Assembly (NCBI GenBank): GCA_013791885.1
Contig: VMSZ01000058.1
Span: 1-41,135 of the forward strand
Length of the DNA: 41,135 bases
From: Sulfurimonas sp.
Lineage (GTDB): Bacteria > Campylobacterota > Campylobacteria > Campylobacterales > Sulfurimonadaceae
Direction of reading: 5' to 3'
In this document: in pieces, positions 32,087-40,447 of the stretch
Position numbering within the stretch: position 1 is the stretch's first letter
How the letters are laid out: the number at the start of each line of letters is the position of its first letter
Position numbers and translations under genes: made by a program
The notes under the pieces: model-generated
Told to the model about the DNA's origin: nothing
Databases searched by the model: none
Seen by the model: the letters and a program-made list of their open reading frames with translations, nothing else

Positions 32087-33152
32087 CTTCACCTTTGTTG
32101 ACAGCTAATTGAAGTTTTTTTAGCAAGTCATTTCTTGAATTTTGAAGTAAATTTAACGTTTTTATATTTCTTATATCTTGTTCAAGCAAAGAATCTGTGA
32201 AAATAAGATCATCAATACATCTAACCTCAATTAACGGATGATTATTAATATATTGAAATTCTTTAGAACGACGTTTTGTCATTTTATCTATTTCATCTTT
32301 TGTTAATCTAATAAATATTGCATAAAATTTACCATTGGTTGGAAAGTGCATATCAATTAAAACTTTCCCTAATAATCCATGCCCATCACGTTTCTGTGAA
32401 GTTGTTAATGCTTCATAGTTTTGTGTAAAGAGTCTAGACCAATCACTAATAATTTGATTATGTGTATTCAAGAGAGAATATACTGTTTGTTTACTTCTAG
32501 ATGCATATGTATTCTTTCCCAATGCTTTCTTCATTGATTCTATAATTTCTTTGATGCATTCATCAAGAACATTTTCAAGTTTAAAATATTCTTTTGTTGC
32601 TTCAACAATTAATCTTGTTAATTCTCCTTTTTTATAAGGGTCCATGACAAGGTAGTAACCTTTTTCTGATTTACATATTCTTAACGCTCCTGTCAACATA
32701 CCATTATGAATGGTTGCATATTCTACATTAAGCTGTTTAGACTTGATATCAGATGGTATATTCTTGTCTTTCTTTGAATAAGATTCACCTTTAAATGGCA
32801 CATATGTAACACCAATATAACCATTCAATGCAACACCTAATGAATGACTAAATCTATTAAGCTGTCCATCTCCAAATTGTCCTCGTTCTGTGCCAAATGT
32901 ACCCTCAACAACTACCAAAGGTATTTTATTGTCTATTGTCCATCCTGCATCATTGGATCCTAGATTATTATCAGTTGATGGGTCTTTAAATGATAATCCT
33001 CCCTCTTCAAATAGTTTATTGTCTTCTGAGGATTCATCAAATATTCTTAATTGGATTCTGTCTTCTAAATTAAATTCTTTTAATGACATTTTAACATCTT
33101 CATGTATATCTTTAAAGATATTTTTTATTCTTAAATCACTTGTATATGCCAT
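32070..33152 (-). CDS. Probable restriction endonuclease subunit
   Basis: 360 residues, ATG. The segment WTIDNKIPLVVVEGTFGTER followed by GQFGDGQLNRFSHSLG (about residues 71-106) has the shape of a restriction-enzyme active-site strand (D74...E83), though a Lys two residues after the Glu is missing (E-G-T), so it is either degenerate or uses another residue. The rest is alpha/beta with YAIFIRLTKDEIDKM and HPLIEVRCIDDL. Position is decisive: convergent with two methyltransferases and 2 bases after a PD-(D/E)XK protein. I infer the second subunit of a heteromeric enzyme. Exact family not recognised. Confidence 0.65.
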   Translation of the reverse strand: MAYTSDLRIKNIFKDIHEDVKMSLKEFNLEDRIQLRIFDESSEDNKLFEEGGLSFKDPSTDNNLGSNDAGWTIDNKIPLVVVEGTFGTERGQFGDGQLNRFSHSLGVALNGYIGVTYVPFKGESYSKKDKNIPSDIKSKQLNVEYATIHNGMLTGALRICKSEKGYYLVMDPYKKGELTRLIVEATKEYFKLENVLDECIKEIIESMKKALGKNTYASRSKQTVYSLLNTHNQIISDWSRLFTQNYEALTTSQKRDGHGLLGKVLIDMHFPTNGKFYAIFIRLTKDEIDKMTKRRSKEFQYINNHPLIEVRCIDDLIFTDSLLEQDIRNIKTLNLLQNSRNDLLKKLQLAVNKGEVKLKY

Positions 33153-33154
33153 AG

Positions 33155-34324
33155 TTACTTCTTTGAAATTTGATTTATAATGATATCTATTGAGGTATGA
33201 ATAATCATATCTATTAGATGAAAGGACTTGTATATCTTTAAAATTGATAAATTGTTAGACAGTCTATAATCATTTATTAATTCATCAATTTTATCTTTAC
33301 CAAGATTACCTAACAATAAAGCTTTAATATAGTTGTCCATCCATATAGTGTCTTTTAATTGATTAGTGGAATTGGTGCAAGCTACATTAGCAGATTTTTT
33401 TACAGATAATGCAAAGTCGTTTATAAATATTTCACCAAATGTATCATTCTCATTATTATTAACGTCTGTTATGATTGTAAAGAGTTCAGTAGCTAACTCA
33501 ACGGATTGGTATTTTGATAATTGGATTAAAGCTTGTTCTAGACTATTTTTATCTGACTTTGCTTCACCAATAATTAATTCATAACTATATGTTTTTTGGA
33601 TTTTTTTGTCTTTAAAATCAAATTCATCAAAGTTTTTTAATAATGGAATCATATTTAATATAATCCCAGAATTTTCATTTAAGATGCTATATCTATATAA
33701 ATCGGAAGATATATTTGAATGAAAAGCTGAAAAGTCTGGAATTCCACCATTTAAGATTTTACCATTATAAGAAAATTTTTGTTGAAACCAGGGAACTTGG
33801 TTTTCAATTAAATATCCTTTGGACAAGAAATGTTTAGTCGTTAAATATTCAAGGAAGGGTTCAAATGAACTTCCTGATTGAAAATGCTTGTAAAGTATTA
33901 TATTGTTTGTATCTTCTCCACATTCATATAAAGATTTAAAAATATTTTTTTCTATACTACTTGATGAACCGCTAGAGATTTCCTTTAATATTATGTTTTT
34001 TTTACCTTTGAATACAGATGGATATTTTCTTTTTAACATATCTGCAGAATTCTCTTCCAAGTAACCTTCATTTATATCTCTTGAGAATAGTCCAGGTGAA
34101 TAAATGTATTTATCATTTTGAAAAATAGATCTATGAATAAATATTTCATTACGACCTTTCATTGTTATTCCTGTTTCTGCTAATAAATATGTTGCCCCCG
34201 TTATAGCTGAAAAAATAAATGCTTCATATGCACTCATCTCAATAGATGTGTATTTATCTACTTTATTTATAATAAATCCTAAATTTTTAAATATCTTGAC
34301 TAAATCATTTTCACTATAAACCAT
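33155..34324 (-). CDS. PD-(D/E)XK restriction endonuclease-like subunit
   Basis: 389 residues, ATG. A helix with FEPFLEYLTTKHFL (about 154-167) precedes GGIPDFSAF (P196-D197) and YSYELIIGEAKSD (E254-A-K256), then QLSKYQ. This is the complete E - PD - ExK set of PD-(D/E)XK nucleases. The N-terminal 130 residues may recognise DNA. It is the first gene of a two-gene restriction operon, with the next start 2 bases beyond its stop. Together with the two methyltransferases it should cleave DNA unmodified at the shared site. Start codon at 34324 has GGTGGGAA upstream. Confidence 0.78.
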   Translation of the reverse strand: MVYSENDLVKIFKNLGFIINKVDKYTSIEMSAYEAFIFSAITGATYLLAETGITMKGRNEIFIHRSIFQNDKYIYSPGLFSRDINEGYLEENSADMLKRKYPSVFKGKKNIILKEISSGSSSSIEKNIFKSLYECGEDTNNIILYKHFQSGSSFEPFLEYLTTKHFLSKGYLIENQVPWFQQKFSYNGKILNGGIPDFSAFHSNISSDLYRYSILNENSGIILNMIPLLKNFDEFDFKDKKIQKTYSYELIIGEAKSDKNSLEQALIQLSKYQSVELATELFTIITDVNNNENDTFGEIFINDFALSVKKSANVACTNSTNQLKDTIWMDNYIKALLLGNLGKDKIDELINDYRLSNNLSILKIYKSFHLIDMIIHTSIDIIINQISKK

Positions 34325-34408
34325 TTATTCCCACCTTTGTAGTGTAATTCTAGCAAGAATAGATATGCTTGTAAAGTTATTATTTAAATTAAGTTTAGAG
34401 AGATTAAC

Positions 34409-34510
34409 GTGACATCTATAGGTGTATTATTGATTGAAGAAGTTGAAAAATTAAGAAATATGCTTATAAGCATCATTTCACACCCTTTAACAATTCTGTA
34501 TCTAAGTTAA
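34409..34510 (+). other. Doubtful 33-codon frame in the 34.33-34.61 kb gap
   Basis: GTG start, reading VTSIGVLLIEEVEKLRNMLI and on to TAA at 34508. It lacks a good Shine-Dalgarno and family match. The gap otherwise contains only the divergent upstream regions of the restriction operon and rnlA. Confidence 0.2.
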
Positions 34511-34610
34511 TAAGTGCATTTTAAGGTAGTAAATGAAAATTATCCGATATTAAGATAAAGCTTAAGTTACTGTATTGTTTGCTACAATACCAAAAAATTA
34601 TGGTTGTAAT

Positions 34611-35636
34611 ATGAGTAGTTTTAAAAATTTAAATTTAAATCATACAAAAATAGAAGATGCTATCAACAGTTACCCTGATACAAAATTGTTAAGTATGAAA
34701 GGTAATAATTATTCTATCCAGTGTGATAATAAGATTGCAACTATTTCTATCTGGATAAAAGCTGATGGAACGACTACTCTTAACCCAAATGTTGGGAAAG
34801 AACATGCATTAAGTTTATTGATTGTCGAGCATATAATTAAATCAACTAGTATTTCTGATAGACAATCTGTAAATTATTCTATAAAAAATTTAGCAGATGA
34901 AAATTTTTCACTTGTCCTTGAATATTTAAATGAAATGATAGAAACTCTTGAAGTAAACGAAGAAGAAATTGTAAATGGTAAAAAATATCAATTAAAAAAT
35001 ACTAATTTTAAAGATACATTTTTTCTCATAAGATATTCAAATGGTAATACACATCTTCAAGGTAAGCCATTAAGTATATATAGTGAATTGTATTCTATTA
35101 TTTCTGAACTAATTCCAAGTGATGAAATCATTAGTATAAATAATGAAATATTTAAAGTATCAATTAAAAAGGACGATATCTACAACGAACTTGAGATGTT
35201 GTTGCCTACAGCATACAGTGCGCTTTGTGACACAACAAAAAAGATTTTAATGTCTTCAGTCATTTTACGAAAAATAGATGTAGAAATGGATGATTATAGT
35301 GCGTTTTCTTTTGGAAGTTTAAGAGGACTAGAGGCATTTATAAAACTTGTATTAAACAAAAAATATAAAACTGTTGGAAGAATTGGTGAAATATTTAAGG
35401 AAAATGCAGGTAGATTTGAAGCAGTTTTAGATTTTAAAGAGCATGTTAAATCTAATAATACTGTAATGGTTGTAGAAAGTTGTTATAATTTTTATCATCA
35501 AAATAGACATAGAACATTTCATGCAGACAATGTACCGAGTATGTCTTATATAATAAATAAAGAAGAAGCAAGCAGAATAATAGATACTGTTTGTAAATTA
35601 ATTGAGGAGGGGGCAAATGAAATCAAAGTTTTATAG
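34611..35636 (+). CDS. rnlA: RnlA-family toxin (RNase LS)
   Basis: 341 residues from the ATG at 34611, which gives MSSFKNLNLNHTKIEDAI, matching the SYKNLNL start of E. coli RnlA; an earlier ATG at 34575 is in frame but off-family. TISIWIKADGTTTLNPNVG and LQGKPLSIYSELYS match the N-terminal repeat and middle domains. The C-terminal HEPN RNase motif is R299-x4-H304 in NRHRTFHAD, like R318/H323 in E. coli. RnlA is an endoribonuclease released on phage infection when the antitoxin is lost; it targets mRNA. It overlaps rnlB by 20 bases. Confidence 0.88.
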   Translation: MSSFKNLNLNHTKIEDAINSYPDTKLLSMKGNNYSIQCDNKIATISIWIKADGTTTLNPNVGKEHALSLLIVEHIIKSTSISDRQSVNYSIKNLADENFSLVLEYLNEMIETLEVNEEEIVNGKKYQLKNTNFKDTFFLIRYSNGNTHLQGKPLSIYSELYSIISELIPSDEIISINNEIFKVSIKKDDIYNELEMLLPTAYSALCDTTKKILMSSVILRKIDVEMDDYSAFSFGSLRGLEAFIKLVLNKKYKTVGRIGEIFKENAGRFEAVLDFKEHVKSNNTVMVVESCYNFYHQNRHRTFHADNVPSMSYIINKEEASRIIDTVCKLIEEGANEIKVL

Positions 35637-35979
35637 AATTAATAAGCTTAATGATTCAACAATGTTGATTTTATCAACTAGTTATCATAGTCCAACTGAA
35701 CAGCTGAATTCAATAGAAAAAGAGCTGATAAAAAAGAAGTTTGAAGGGAAAGTTTTATTTGATATGTTATTGTCAAATGGAAATTCAGAGCAAAGATTTT
35801 TTGAAACATCATTTATGAATAATGTAATAAATTTAAATAATATTATTAATATTAGCAACCAAGTGGATGAAATAAAAGAAGCTTCACGAAGATTTTACTT
35901 GAAGCATTTTGACTTAGTTGAAAACAGTCATGTGTTGTCAAATGCTGCAAAATTTCTTCTTAAACAAGGCAGAATTTAG
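35617..35979 (+). CDS. rnlB: RnlB-family antitoxin
   Basis: About 120 residues from ATG 35617, preceded by a very strong GAGGAGGGGG Shine-Dalgarno 3 bases away inside the rnlA end; the open frame begins at 35602 but that start has no ribosome site. GKVLFDMLLSNGNSEQRF matches the EILFDLLCANG segment of E. coli RnlB, and length agrees (about 120). RnlB blocks the RnlA nuclease. The strong site suggests that more antitoxin than toxin is made. Confidence 0.85.
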   Translation: MKSKFYRINKLNDSTMLILSTSYHSPTEQLNSIEKELIKKKFEGKVLFDMLLSNGNSEQRFFETSFMNNVINLNNIINISNQVDEIKEASRRFYLKHFDLVENSHVLSNAAKFLLKQGRI

Positions 35980-36703
35980 TAATATATGATAAAACATGTC
36001 GTCTTGATAATCTTTTTTCATAGAAAATTGACTCTTTTCTTTTGTTGTGTGTGAATTTAATAAACTTTTAATGAAGTAAAATATATCCAGCAAAAAATCA
36101 AGGAATAAATTTAAAAGTATTATTCGCCACCTTTTTACAATTCCTTACACTGATTATTATCTGAAGTACAGGTGCCTTAATCATCTTCATCGTTGTCATA
36201 CCTAATTCTACATTAATTCTTCTATCGTCTCTTGTTTTATTCTCTAATTTTTTTTAAAGAGAGGATATCCTAATATCCACTATCTACAAAAGTATAAGAT
36301 AAGGAAGGGAGTAAATCCCTTTTCAATACCTATTGTCTTCAACAATTAAAAGGAATTGATTATAAATCAATAATATTAAAAACACTTCTTAACTTTCTAA
36401 TTTTGTTGCTCAACAGAAATTCAACTAAATCAATAATCTCTCAAAAATCAATCATTAGTTCAAGTTTTCGTCACTTAATTCTATCAAATCATTTACTGAT
36501 ACTAACATAAAATATTCCATATTTATAGGTTATTAAAAGTAGAAGATTTTCTTCATACACTCCTACAAACCCGATGAACTAACGAAGAGATTTTGAAAGA
36601 TTTAGAGATTTAGTTTTTGAAATTCTTAAAATTAAAAAGTTAAGAAAAGAAAGAACCACCCCTCAAAATCTTCAAATAGATTTTAAAAATTAAAGGACAA
36701 GAA
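35980..36703. other. 724-bp gap between rnlB and ardA
   Basis: AT-rich, with many stops in all frames. I see one hairpin (36305-36321, listed separately) and no gene, tRNA or clear repeat. Possibly the border between the defence part and the plasmid-like part. Confidence 0.5.
36305..36321 (+). terminator. Possible terminator-like hairpin
   Basis: AAGGGA (36305-36310), loop GTAAA, TCCCTT (36316-36321), then TT and C. Short stem and short T-run, so weak. It could end an rnlAB transcript 330 bases after rnlB. Confidence 0.35.
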
Positions 36704-37234
36704 ATGAGAGTATATATAACGGATTTAGAGGCATACAATAACGGATATTTAGTTGGTAGATGGGTTGATTTACCTATGAATGACGATTTGTTGGCGGAAT
36801 GTGTAGAAAACATTTTACAAGAAGGCAGAGACACTTGTAATCACCAACATTTCCACGAAGAATACTTCATAACAGATTTTGAGTGTGAGTATATGACGAT
36901 TGAAGAATATTCGCCACTTGGTAAATATAATCATATAGCCGAAGATATGGAAGGAATAGACGAAGATGGTGTAAAAGCTATCAAATTTCTTATGGAAAAC
37001 AATCTTGTTAAAGATATTTTTGAAGCTATGAAAACTTATGAAGACAGTGTAAGAATTTACGAAAATCAATCTATGGAAGATATCGCTTATGACTATATTC
37101 AAGAGTGTTATAGTTTTGAAAATATCCCTGACATTATTGCTAATAATATCGACTATGAAAAAATTGGTAGGGATTTGGAGATTGAGGGAAGTTACTACAA
37201 AATAGACAATGACATATATGAGTATATAGGGTAA
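36704..37234 (+). CDS. ardA: Antirestriction protein ArdA
   Basis: 176 residues, typical for ArdA. Starts MRVYITDLEAYNNGYLVGRW, the family signature (Y-x-A/T-D-L-x-A-Y-N-x-G), followed by FITDFECEYMTIEEYSPLGK and strongly acidic helices that mimic B-form DNA. ArdA blocks type I restriction and modification during conjugative entry. ATG follows a clear AAAGGACAAGAA ribosome site. It is carried by plasmids and conjugative elements; here it stands apart on the + strand beside replication and mobilisation genes. Confidence 0.92.
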   Translation: MRVYITDLEAYNNGYLVGRWVDLPMNDDLLAECVENILQEGRDTCNHQHFHEEYFITDFECEYMTIEEYSPLGKYNHIAEDMEGIDEDGVKAIKFLMENNLVKDIFEAMKTYEDSVRIYENQSMEDIAYDYIQECYSFENIPDIIANNIDYEKIGRDLEIEGSYYKIDNDIYEYIG

Positions 37235-37259
37235 AAAAGTACCCTATATCGTTGAAAAA

Positions 37260-37430
37260 TTATATATTGGCATCTAATTTTTCTTCTAGCTCTTTAATGC
37301 ACTGATGTATTCTCTGCATTTCAGGAAGAAAATTATCTTCATCATTTATTGAAATTTGATAATAAAATTCTAGCTCCCTGAGTTTGTTTTTATAAAAATT
37401 TATTTTTGATAATATCTCTTTTTTATTCAT
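37260..37430 (-). CDS. Small coiled-coil protein (56 aa)
   Basis: ATG at 37430 with TAAGGTTTAAA ahead. The product (MNKKEILSKINFYKNKLREL and onward to KELEEKLDANI) is heptad-like and charged, probably one or two helices. It lies 48 bases after the Rep_3 gene in the same direction, so it may be co-transcribed. No family recognised. Confidence 0.55.
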   Translation of the reverse strand: MNKKEILSKINFYKNKLRELEFYYQISINDEDNFLPEMQRIHQCIKELEEKLDANI

Positions 37431-37478
37431 TTTAAACCTTATATTTAGAGCTTATTATAAAATGAATTATAGAAAAAA

Positions 37479-38528
37479 TTAATCTATTCTCATAGAATTT
37501 TGAAATTGTTCACTCTTCTCTTTTTGATATTCGTTATGTAAAATATTTGTAAAATTTTCTTCATTAAACCAATCGAATTTTTTACGATTTTTGTAGCAAT
37601 CGTTTAAAATTTGCCAACGAGAAGTAGGGTTAAGTGTATTTTTTCCATATGTGTCTTGCATTGTTAAAGAATTGTTCTGAGCATTAAATATGACTTTATG
37701 AGAATTTATTTTGCCTATCTCTTTTTTATTGGCATACAGAGGTAAGTAATCATCAACAAAAATTAAAAAGTTTTTATTTTCATAACTCATAATCTGTTCT
37801 TTTGAAAAATTATCATTACTCTTAAATGAGGTATGAAATTTTATATGAGTGATACTTTTACCTCTATCTTGTTTTATAAGCTCATAGCTATCTATGTTGA
37901 TATCAGTTATTGTATTGATTTCAGCAACCGCCACATCAATCACTTTTCTGCGAATCGAGCTAAATTGATTATAGGTATTTATTTTGTCAATACCCATTAA
38001 TTTTTTAAATGTAAATATATCTATTTGAGGGAAGTGTAAATACTTTTTCTTGTAATTCATAAAACTTCTTAGGTTCTCGTATAAACGAATGGTGTAACGG
38101 GATTTTGCAAGGTTTATAATATTGAAGTCCAAAGTTGTATAAGAAAATTTTGACGGATCTAGAACTAATTTTATTAACTCTTGTTCCAATCTGATTTCAA
38201 CTATTCCATTGATTGATTTCGCATGTGCGATAAGTCCTATTAGCTCCCAGTTTTCATCATAATTCCTATTGCCAACTTCAACACCGAGTTCTACGACTAC
38301 GCTTTGTAGGTTTTTGAAATTACTTTTAATTTGGAGAGAATTTAATTTTTGATTTAAAAATTTATTTATTTGTGAATGAGACAAAGCTAGCTTATTATCT
38401 TTGCTTAGCATGTCATTGCGGATACAGTAGATTATATAGTTAAATATTTTCTGTTCATTAAGGCTTAGAGTCGCATATATCTGTATAAGAGGATTGGCTT
38501 TTTTAATACTATTTTTATTCTCTGTCAT
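37479..38528 (-). CDS. Rep_3-family (RepB-like) plasmid replication initiator
   Basis: 349 residues, ATG. The N-terminal winged-helix domain has NPLIQIYATLSLNEQKIFNY with IIYCIRND, and the second has LAKSRYTIRLYENLRSFMNY and RRKVIDVAVAEINTITDI, the typical Rep_3 phrases (K-S-x-Y-x-x-R-L-Y-E). The initiator binds iterons at its origin and recruits helicase. A long C-terminal tail (about 240-349) contains WQILNDCYKNRKKFDWF. I do not see obvious iterons on either side. Its presence says that this part was, or still is, a plasmid replicon. Confidence 0.88.
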   Translation of the reverse strand: MTENKNSIKKANPLIQIYATLSLNEQKIFNYIIYCIRNDMLSKDNKLALSHSQINKFLNQKLNSLQIKSNFKNLQSVVVELGVEVGNRNYDENWELIGLIAHAKSINGIVEIRLEQELIKLVLDPSKFSYTTLDFNIINLAKSRYTIRLYENLRSFMNYKKKYLHFPQIDIFTFKKLMGIDKINTYNQFSSIRRKVIDVAVAEINTITDINIDSYELIKQDRGKSITHIKFHTSFKSNDNFSKEQIMSYENKNFLIFVDDYLPLYANKKEIGKINSHKVIFNAQNNSLTMQDTYGKNTLNPTSRWQILNDCYKNRKKFDWFNEENFTNILHNEYQKEKSEQFQNSMRID

Positions 38529-38910
38529 CGGTACCTCTTTGTATAATTGTCATTTTAAATTGCTTGGGTTTCATAGTGTCCTTTTTATATTGATTTGAAG
38601 AGTATATAGCACTATTAAAAAAAAGGAAAATAAAAAAATATCATTCAATAATGGTGGAAAAAGACGCTTTTGAGTGGATTATGGTAATGTGAAGGTGTGT
38701 TTTATATCGGTGTATTAGGAGCATTCTAGGGGCGATAAATGTATAATGCATTAATATTATATACTCTATGTATATTAATAAGATTTAGAATTTTAAAGTC
38801 ATTTATTGATTTTTTGTTTTGTAAAAAATTGATACCACCTAGTACGGTGGTTGTTATATACTTCATTGAAATAGTTTTTAATTTATATCCCTATCGGGAA
38901 ATGTTGCAGA
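38529..38910. other. Gap upstream of rep, possible origin region
   Basis: Contains an A-rich tract (about 38615-38640), and an ACCACC-TAGTAC-GGTGGT inverted repeat (38834-38851). No convincing iterons. A 65-codon + strand frame at 38739-38936 lacks a ribosome site and I do not accept it. Confidence 0.35.
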
Positions 38911-39057
38911 TTAACGCTTTAATGAAAGACTTTTAGACTTTTTAACTTCTTTTTTTGGTTTTAACAGAGGTGAAAAGATATCAATCTCATTTTCTAATAA
39001 AAACTCCAAGATATCAAATGCCGACATTAAAAAGTTGAAAAATAGTGAAAATATCAT
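38911..39057 (-). CDS. Small 48-aa protein of the mobilisation operon
   Basis: ATG at 39057 lies at the end of the preceding gene, next to GAGGGTAAATAA, which supplies both its ribosome site and the upstream stop. Product MIFSLFFNFLMSAFDILEFL then acidic, ending in a Lys/Ser-rich tail. A hydrophobic N-terminus could be membrane-associated. Short, but placement supports translational coupling. No family recognised. Confidence 0.5.
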   Translation of the reverse strand: MIFSLFFNFLMSAFDILEFLLENEIDIFSPLLKPKKEVKKSKSLSLKR

Positions 39058-39258
39058 TTATTTACCCTCTCTTTTTTGTAATTCTTTTGCAAAATCTGTA
39101 AATATCTCTATCATCATAACAATTGCTTCTTGTTTCTCTTCAGATAGCCAAGAAGCTTTTTGAACTCGTTCGATAATAAAAGTTTTGCGACTTAGAATTA
39201 TTTCTATGTTTTTTTTAACTCTGTTTGATGGTTGCTTTTTTGTGACGGTACTACCCAT
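39058..39258 (-). CDS. Small mobilisation-accessory-like protein (66 aa)
   Basis: 66 residues, ATG after AAAGGAATAAATATT. Basic N-terminus (MGSTVTKKQPSNRVKKNIEI) and helical remainder (ASWLSEEKQEAIVMMIEIF). It lies 13 bases after the relaxase stop. Size, charge and position are like MobC/ribbon-helix-helix relaxosome proteins, but no clear RHH motif is seen, so this is by context. Confidence 0.6.
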   Translation of the reverse strand: MGSTVTKKQPSNRVKKNIEIILSRKTFIIERVQKASWLSEEKQEAIVMMIEIFTDFAKELQKREGK

Positions 39259-39271
39259 AATATTTATTCCT

Positions 39272-40249
39272 TTACTGAGGTTTTAAGTCAGGTTTTGGAT
39301 TATTATAAGATAGTTGTTCAAGTGCCGATTTGAGGGTGTTAAATTTGCTTTGAGCTTTATCTTGGAGTTTTTCATATTTAACCATTTTCTCTACATTATT
39401 GCTCTCAATAGCATCATTAATCCTTTTTTTATAGATTTCAATATTTTTAAAAAACTTATCCAATTGTTGTTGCATTTTTTGATGTTCAAGAAGGTGTTCT
39501 TGCATCTCTTTTGAAATATGCTCTTGCTTTTGTTTTTCCTCTTTAATATCTTGTTTTAAAGAAGCGATAGGATTTAACCTTTTAGTTTCTCTTTGTTTTT
39601 GAATTTCATAATCTGCAAGTGAGTAACCAAGAGACAACATATTCCTATTAGCTAATTGTTTGATTTGATAAGATAGTTTTCGAAGTCCAAGTCTAATTTT
39701 TAAAATAGCACTCTTGGCTCTCATTACCTTATTGTCTTTTTCTATATTTTTATATGTTTGAACTATGGACGGAATCATAATGTTTATGTGAGGATTAGAT
39801 TTTTTAAAATGGATAGAGCTAATCAGATAGTTATTTTTAAAAAGCTCCTCTTCCTCTTTTGTCCAATTCAAGTTGTATATTTCATTGAGTTTAGAAACGG
39901 TGTCATCCACCATTTTTTTATGAAATTTTTCCATTGTTTTAATATCAACAGTTTTATTGGCAATATTCTCTGGTATTGATATCATAATGGAAGAAGCGGG
40001 TGAACCTGGTCTACCGCCTTTGCGGTTGAGTTTCACTTTGGTGTTGTGATAATTAAAAATATTTATCATATTCTTTAATTTTCTATCAATCACTTGTTGT
40101 TCATCAAAGACTATCGTCTTGTGATTATCACTTAAATGATTGATGTGTTCATCGTGCTTGTCTGTTATATAATCTACTAAATTTATAAGAGATTTAGTAG
40201 ATTTAACAGTCAAAAATTTAGTGTAAAAATTTCTTGGTGTCATTCTCAT
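39272..40249 (-). CDS. MobV-like plasmid relaxase/mobilisation protein
   Basis: 325 residues, ATG with AAAAAGGATAATT upstream. SSIHFKKSNPHINIMIPSI at 144-161 matches the MobV/Pre metal motif (H-x-D-E-x-x-P-H-x-H-x-x-x-x-P): H147 and H154 are kept, the third His is Asn156 and the acidic pair is KK. GGRPGSPASSIMISIP at 78-93 is another conserved-looking stretch. A long coiled coil fills about 215-320 (KQDIKEEKQKQEHISKEM). Relaxases nick oriT and lead DNA transfer. The altered motif means activity is uncertain or the subfamily differs. First gene of a three-gene - strand operon. Confidence 0.7.
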   Translation of the reverse strand: MRMTPRNFYTKFLTVKSTKSLINLVDYITDKHDEHINHLSDNHKTIVFDEQQVIDRKLKNMINIFNYHNTKVKLNRKGGRPGSPASSIMISIPENIANKTVDIKTMEKFHKKMVDDTVSKLNEIYNLNWTKEEEELFKNNYLISSIHFKKSNPHINIMIPSIVQTYKNIEKDNKVMRAKSAILKIRLGLRKLSYQIKQLANRNMLSLGYSLADYEIQKQRETKRLNPIASLKQDIKEEKQKQEHISKEMQEHLLEHQKMQQQLDKFFKNIEIYKKRINDAIESNNVEKMVKYEKLQDKAQSKFNTLKSALEQLSYNNPKPDLKPQ

Positions 40250-40447
40250 AATTATCCTTTTTGATAATATGATGACACATCATTTACACTTTCATTTAAT
40301 GCACTAAACCACACACTTTTAATTATCACTATCAAGATAGCAAACCTGAAAGGTTAGCTACTTGTGAAGAGAGTTACACCTCTTTCAAAACTCCAAAAAA
40401 AGATATAATTACGAAAATAATTATTAAACAAAAAAAGACATTGATTT
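40250..40447. other. Intergenic region upstream of the relaxase, candidate oriT
   Basis: Contains inverted repeats TGATG-ACA-CATCA (about 40270-40282) and AACCT-GAA-AGGTT (about 40345-40357). oriT usually sits beside mob genes and has such repeats; no nic site is recognised. Confidence 0.35.

Noticed and set aside
38529..38740. Iteron array of a Rep_3 origin
   Set aside because: I looked for 15-22 bp direct repeats on both sides of the rep gene and found none that I can support.
38739..38936. 65-codon + strand frame near the rep gene
   Set aside because: No Shine-Dalgarno, hydrophobic low-complexity composition, and its end overlaps a better-supported small - strand gene.
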